Assembly: GCF_023091745.1 (NCBI RefSeq)
Contig: NC_068915.1
Span: 34,588,001-34,652,000 of the forward strand
DNA: 64,000 nucleotides
Reading direction: 5' to 3'
Source: Budorcas taxicolor
Taxonomy: Eukaryota; Chordata; Mammalia; Artiodactyla; Bovidae
Position numbers and translations under genes: made by a program. The notes beneath the pieces are model-generated. The model was not told the DNA's origin and did no database searches. It worked only from the letters and a program-made list of their open reading frames with translations. Each line of letters begins with the position of its first letter. Within the stretch, counting starts at the first letter, position 1. Below, piece by piece: positions 58,396-64,000 of the stretch.

Positions 58396-61300
58396 CCTAC
58401 TAGTGTACCAAGATGACAGAGTAGAAGGACGTGGGCTCATCTTCTCCTGAAAGAACTTCAAAACTGCAACTCACTGTTGAACAACCATCAACAGGAGAAT
58501 GTTGGATCCCACCAAAAAAAGATAACCCACATTCAAGGGCAAAGGAGAAGTCCCAACAAGATGGTAGGAGGGGAGAAATCATGTTTAGAATCAAACCCCA
58601 TACCTGCCAGAGACACTCGGCGGGCTCAAACAAAACCTTGTGCACACCAGGACCTAGACGCCACAGAGACTGAGCCAGACTTGCCTTTTAGTGTCCTGAA
58701 GAGGCATGGGTCAGCAGTGACCTGCCACAGAGACAGGGGCTCTGGGTGTAGCAGACCTGGGAGGTGCAGTGTGTGATGTAAGTCCTCTTGGAGGAGGTTG
58801 CCATTAGCTCCACTATAGAGCAATTGAGCAGATGACCCACAAACTGGAGACCAATTATACCAAAGAAGTTCTCATACTCTTACAAAAGTTCTAGGACACA
58901 TAACAGAATTCCCAACCTAGGGATCTGCCTAATGGACTGAGAAATACCCAGGGAATTTGACTTTGGAAGCCAGTGGGATTTGACTACAGAACTTCCATAG
59001 GACTGGGGAAACAGACTCTTGAAGGGGATAAACAAATCCTTGTGTGCACCAGGACCCAGGAGAAAGGAGCAGTGACCCCACAAGAGATTGAGTCAGACTT
59101 GCCTGTGACTGTCCAGGAGTCTCCAGCAGAGGCATGGGTCAAAAGTGGCCTGTAGAAGTCCTTTTGAAGGTAATTACTGCCATCACCCGTACCATAGTTA
59201 GGCCTCAGGCCAAACAACAGGAAGGGAACATAGCCACAATCCAATAGAAAACTGGATTAAAGATTTACTGAGCATGGCCCTGCCCAACAGAACAAGACCC
59301 AGATTTCCCTACAGCCAGTCCCTCCCATCAGGGAGCTTCCACAAGCCTCTTATATTTATCCATCAGAGGGAAGACAAAATGAAAAGCACAACAATAGAAA
59401 GTTAACTAAACTGATCACAGGGACTACAGCCTTGTCTGACTCAATGAAACTATGACCCATGCCATGTAGGGCCAGTCAAGACCAATGGGACATGATGAAG
59501 TGTTCTAACAAAACATGGTCCACTGGATAAGGGAATGGGAGACCACTTCAGTATTCTTGATTTGAGAACCCTATGAACAGTATGAAAAGGCAAAAAGAAA
59601 TGACAATGAAAGATGAAATTTCCAAGTTGGTAGGCACCCAGTATGCTTCTGGAGAAGAGTGGAGAAATAGCTCCAGAATGAATGAAGAGATGGAGCCAAA
59701 GCAAAAACAATGCCCAGCTGTGGATGTGTCTGGTGATGGAAGTAATGTCCAATGCTGTAAAGAGCAATACTGCATAGGAACCTGGAATGTTAGGTCCATG
59801 AATCAAGGCAAATTGGAAGTGATCAAACAGGAGGTGGCAAGAGTAAAAATAAAAATTTTAGGTATCGGTGAACTGAAACAGACGGGGATGGGCAAATTTA
59901 ATTCTGATGATCATTACGTATATTACTGTGGGCAAGAATCCCGTAGAAAATGCAGTAACTCTCATCGTCAACAAAATAATCTGAAATGCAGTACTTGGGT
60001 GCAACCTCAAAATCATAGAATGATCACTATTCCTTTCCAAGGCAAACCATTCAATATCACAGTAATCCAAGTTGATGCCCCAACCACTAATGTTGAAGAA
60101 GTTGAAGTTGAACAGTTCTATGATGACCTAAAAGACCTTTTAGAACTAACACCAGAAAAAGATGCCCTTTTCATCATAGGGGACTGGAATGCAAAAGTAG
60201 AAAGTCAAGAGATACCTGGATTAAATGGTAAGTTTGGCCTTGGAGTATAAAATGAAGCAGGCCAGAGGCTAACAGAGCTTTTCCAAGAGAACACACTGGT
60301 CATAGCAAACACCTGCTTCCAACAAAACAAGAAATGACTCTACACTTGGACATCATCAAATGGTCAATACCAAAATCAGATTGATTATATTTTTTGCAGC
60401 TGAAGATGAAGAAGCTCTATACAGACAGCAAAAACAAGACCAGGAACTGACTGTGGCTCTCATATCATGAACTCCTTATTTCAAAATTCAAACTTAAATT
60501 GAAGAAAGTAGAGAAAACCACTAGGCCATTCAGGCATGAACCAAATCAAATCCCTTAATAATTACAGAGTGGAAATGGCAAATAGATTCAAGGGACTAGA
60601 TCTGCTAGACAGAGTGCCTGAAGAACTATGGATGGAAGCTTGTGACATTGTATAGGAGGTGGTGATCAAAACAATCCCCAAGAAAAAGAAATGCAAAAAG
60701 GCAAAATGGTTGCCTGATGAGGCCTTATAAATAGCTGAGGAAAGAAGAGAAGCGAAAGCAAATGAGAAAAGGAAAGATCTATCTGCCTGAGTGTAGACTT
60801 CTAAAGAATAGCAAGGAGAGATAAGAAAGCCTTCCTCAGTGATCAGTGCAGACAAATAGAGGAAAACAATAAGAGTGGGAAAGACTAGAGATCTCTTCAA
60901 GAAAATTAGAGATACCAAGGGAAAATTTCATGCAAAGGTGGGTACAATAAAGGACAGAAACACTATTTATGTATCAGAAGCAGAAGATATGAAGAAGAGG
61001 TGGCAAGAATATACAGAAGAATCATACAACAAAGATCTTATTGACCCAGATAACCAAGATGATGTGATCACTTACCTAGAGCCAGACATCCTGGAATGTG
61101 AACTCAAGTGGACCTTAGGAAGCATCCCTACGTACAAAGCTAGTGAAGGTGATGAAATTCCAGTTGAGCTATTTCAAGTCCTAAAAGATGATGCTCTGAA
61201 AGTGCTACACTCAGTATGCCAGCAAATTTGGAAAACTCAGCAAAGGCCACAGGAATAGAAAATATCAGTTTTCATTCCAACCACAAAGAAAGGCAATGCA

Positions 61301-62575
61301 AGAGAATGTTCAAACAACCACACAATTGCACACATTGCACACAGCAGCAAAGTAATGCTCAAAATTATCCAAGCTAAGCTTCAACAGTTCATGAACTGAG
61401 AACTTCCAGATGTTCAAGATGGATTTAGAAAAAGCAGAGAAACCAGAGGTCAAATGCCAAGTTCCACTGGATCAGAGAAAAAGAAAGAGAATTCCAGAAA
61501 AACATCTACTTCTGCTTTATTCACTATGCCAAAGCCTTTGACTATGTGGATCATAACAAACTGTAGAAAATTCTTAAAGAGATGGGAATACCTGACTACC
61601 TTACCTGCTCCTGAGAAATCTGCATACAGGTCAAGAAGCAACAGAAATGAACATGGAACAAAGGACTGGTTCCAAACTGGGAAAAGAGTACGACAAGGCT
61701 ATATGTTGTCACCCTATTTATTTAACTTATATGAAGAGTACATGATGCAAAATGCTGGGCTGGATGAAGCACAAACTGGAATGAAGAATACCAGGAGAAA
61801 TATCAATAACTCCAGATATGAAGATGATAAAAAGCAGAAAGGAACTAAAGAGCCTCTCAATGAAATTCAAACAGGAGAGTGAAAAATTTGGCTTAAAACT
61901 CAACATTTAAAAAACTAAGATCATGGCATCCAGTGCCATCACTTCATGGCAAATAGATGGGGAAACAATGGAAACAGTGACAAACTTTATTTTCTTGGGC
62001 TCCAAAATCACTGGAGATGGTAACTGCGGCCATGAAATTAAAAGACAATTGCTCCTTGGAAGAAAAGCTCTGACAAACCTATTTAGCATATTAAAAAGCA
62101 GAGACATTACTTTGCCAACAAAGGTCTGTATAGTCAAAGCTATGGTTTTTTCAGTAGTCATTATGGATGTGAGGACTGTATCATAAAGAGGGCTGAGCAC
62201 CGAAGAACAGATGCTTTTGAACTGTGGTGTTGGAGAAGACTCTTGAGAATCCCTTGAACTGCAAGGAGATCAAACCAGTCAATCCTAAAGGAAATCGGTC
62301 CTGAATATTCATTGAAAGGACTGATGCTGAAGCCGCAGCTCTGATACTCTGGCCACTGGATGCAAAGAAATGACTCTTTAGAACAGTCCATGACACTGGC
62401 ATAGTTTGAAGGTGGGAGAAGAAGGGGACAACTGAGGATGAGATGGTTGGATGGCAGATCTGACTTGATGGACATGGGTTTGAGCAAGCTCTGGGAATTG
62501 GTGATGGACAGGGAAGTCTGTCGTGCTGCATTCCATAGGGTCACAAATAGTCATGACTGTGTGACTGAACTGCAC
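58396..62575 (+). mobile_element. Nearly full-length BovB (RTE) LINE, sense
   Basis: About 4.2 kb. The 5' UTR (58396 to about 59560) starts near CCAAGATGACAGAGTAG and includes two imperfect repeats of a 'ccttgtgcaccaggaccc...gagtcagacttgcc' unit about 400 bp apart. The endonuclease and RT ORF follow, and the 3' end with CTGAACTGCACTGAAAG near 62575. It is the only copy here with the 5' UTR and endonuclease. No clear target duplication. Confidence 0.93.
59573..62540 (+). pseudogene. BovB endonuclease-reverse transcriptase ORF, inactivated
   Basis: Single-ORF retrotransposon protein: N-terminal AP-type endonuclease nicks DNA and the RT copies the RNA there. 59573-60250 is open for 225 codons with G-T-W-N-V-R-S (59777) and G-D-W-N-A-K-V (gac at 60182), the endonuclease catalytic blocks. 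It ends at a stop where related copies read on. The RT N-terminus is open at 60875-61258. RT motif A reads F-I-H-Y-A-K-A-F-D (Asp to His, codon 61522-61524). Motif C reads Y-E-D-D (61817-61828), followed by a short deletion. Multiple frameshifts. Two catalytic motifs are altered, so it is dead by several independent lesions. Confidence 0.92.
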
Positions 62576-63654
62576 TGAAAGATGAAAAAATATGTTCCAA
62601 TCAAAAGTAAGTTGCTGTATATTCTTAAGAGAACATGAATTACATTTTATTCCTGAAACATTTTTATTTAACATTTATGATTCTCTTTTGATAATAAAAA
62701 AAGTAATCTGATTTTTTCACTGAATAGTTTCATCCATGGTTGATTTTTTTTAGCCTACTGTATTTTGCTGAAATTCAAGAAGCAGATGTACTACCATATC
62801 ACAATTTAAAAAAAGGTATTCTCCTTTAAGAATTGTGATCTTTGAGACAGAGATAAGCTTGACTAGAAATCAATGCTCAGGATATTTCTCTGCAAAAAGT
62901 TATTTAAAAATATAGTCATCTGTAAGATAAGAGTTAACATTTTTGACACACTTGATATTTTATTTGCCTTTTCTTAATATCTATAAAAAATTTTTTAATA
63001 TATCAGAATTCATAGAAGTATACATCAGTCCAAAGAGCATATTTGTAAATCTAATAAATTTGGAAAAATGCAATAAATGAACTGAATAAAAAAATAACAC
63101 TGAGTGGAAGAATGTACAATAGGTAGGATTATTCTGAGATTTAATAAGGGGCAATAAAATCTACTAACTACAATGAAAAATAAATTTAGCTCACAGAAAA
63201 CAAACAATGTACTGGAAAATTGAAAACGCTACCAATATTGATTCTTGAGAAGACTACTGATTAGCATATCAAGCAAAGTAATTTCTCAATAGTTAAAAGT
63301 AGTGTTTGTAATAGTCAAAATAGTTAGTTTTTCATAGAATATGCAAAGAATTATAATATTTATCAAGTCTGAATTAACCAGATAATTGAACCAATTTACC
63401 ACTTCACATTTGATGTCTGAACATTATCATCAACATAACAATACATCAAAGAGCTTCTTTAAATACGCATGTATCCCACACACTATTGCCAAATTTGAAT
63501 TATAGTTTGGATCAGGTGGTCCACAGCTAAGAGAACAGAAAGAAAGAAATTCCTGTCAGTGAACAAGTTCATCAGACTCAGTTGACAGAAAAGTTCTTTA
63601 GAATCTGGGTTTGCTGTACATTGGTATTAGCCAATTGATTAATAATTTCAACAT
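62576..63654. other. Unassigned AT-rich intronic sequence
   Basis: No recognisable gene or repeat. Confidence 0.5.
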
Positions 63655-63770
63655 TACTTAGCATTTGATGTTTCATAAAGTGTTTTTATAGTGACTTCTA
63701 ATTTGATTTTTATACTAACTATGTAAAGTAGTAGTTTTATTCCCATGAAATACATATTTTACCAACTATT
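63655..63770 (-). repeat. Possible MIR SINE fossil
   Basis: TTAGCATTTGATGTTTCATAAAGTG, then CTAATTTGATTTTTATACTAACTATG and AGTAGTAGTTTTATTCCCATG, fit the order of reverse MIR blocks. Weak. 63771-64000 is unassigned. Confidence 0.4.
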
Positions 63771-64000
63771 GTGTAATCAACTAATAAAGAATTCCAGATT
63801 CAGTGAATTCTTCCTTCTTCAATGTTTTAAAGGAATCGCTGGGATTCCCATATACATAAAGAAAAAAAGAAAAGGAGATTTACTCTACTCAACTTATGAA
63901 ATTGATCAACCATTCCCCATTGGATAATACCCACCCCAAAGTACCACAATAAACATCAATCTCTGCCACTTCTACCAAAACTTCACAAAGTATCATTAAT

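Overview
This window looks like ruminant (most likely bovid) nuclear DNA. It is AT-rich, lacks long host ORFs, and is packed with ruminant-specific retroposons: BovB (RTE-type LINE) fragments in both orientations, tRNA-Glu-derived Bov-tA SINEs, dimeric Bov-A2 SINEs, and bovine-type L1 copies. Older mammal-wide fossils (MIR, L2, MER5A, MaLR-like LTR) lie between them. Cow, sheep, goat and relatives cannot be told apart from this sequence alone.

The only convincing host-gene feature is one 208-bp coding exon on the minus strand at 5074-5281. It has a strong acceptor (pyrimidine tract + CAG-type AG) and a GTAATG donor. It encodes 69 complete residues that I recognise as the CCSER1/CCSER2 (FAM190) family, most likely CCSER1, a gene known for giant introns. 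On this reading the rest of the window is intron: 58.7 kb on its 5' side and 5 kb on its 3' side.

Layout: 1-2992 3' part of an L1; 3-7 kb SINEs and the exon; 7.2-9.5 kb antisense BovB; 9.5-22.8 kb old repeats, SINEs and BovB pieces, one with a nested SINE; 22.9-26.9 kb a second, longer L1 in the same orientation, nearly identical to the first over 2.6 kb; 27-35 kb mostly unassigned AT-rich intron with old LTR, hAT and MIR fossils; 35.3-38.2 kb a three-layer nest (antisense BovB 3' fragment, split by a sense BovB, split by a 5'-inverted L1); 38.3-38.9 kb a MaLR-like LTR split by a SINE; 41-46.7 kb BovB, SINEs, an old L1M 3' end and a second 5'-inverted L1 with its own nested SINE; 47-58 kb MER5A, SINEs, BovB fragments and a probable ruminant ERV LTR; 58.4-62.6 kb a nearly full-length but dead BovB with 5' UTR; 62.6-64 kb unassigned.

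I found no RNA gene, CRISPR array, operon or new enzymatic system. The main interest is the host exon, the direct L1 pair that flanks it (a possible recombination-deletion substrate), and several insertion structures readable to the base: twin-primed L1 inversions, stacked insertions and an unusually long flanking duplication. All repeat family names come from recognition by eye, not a database search.
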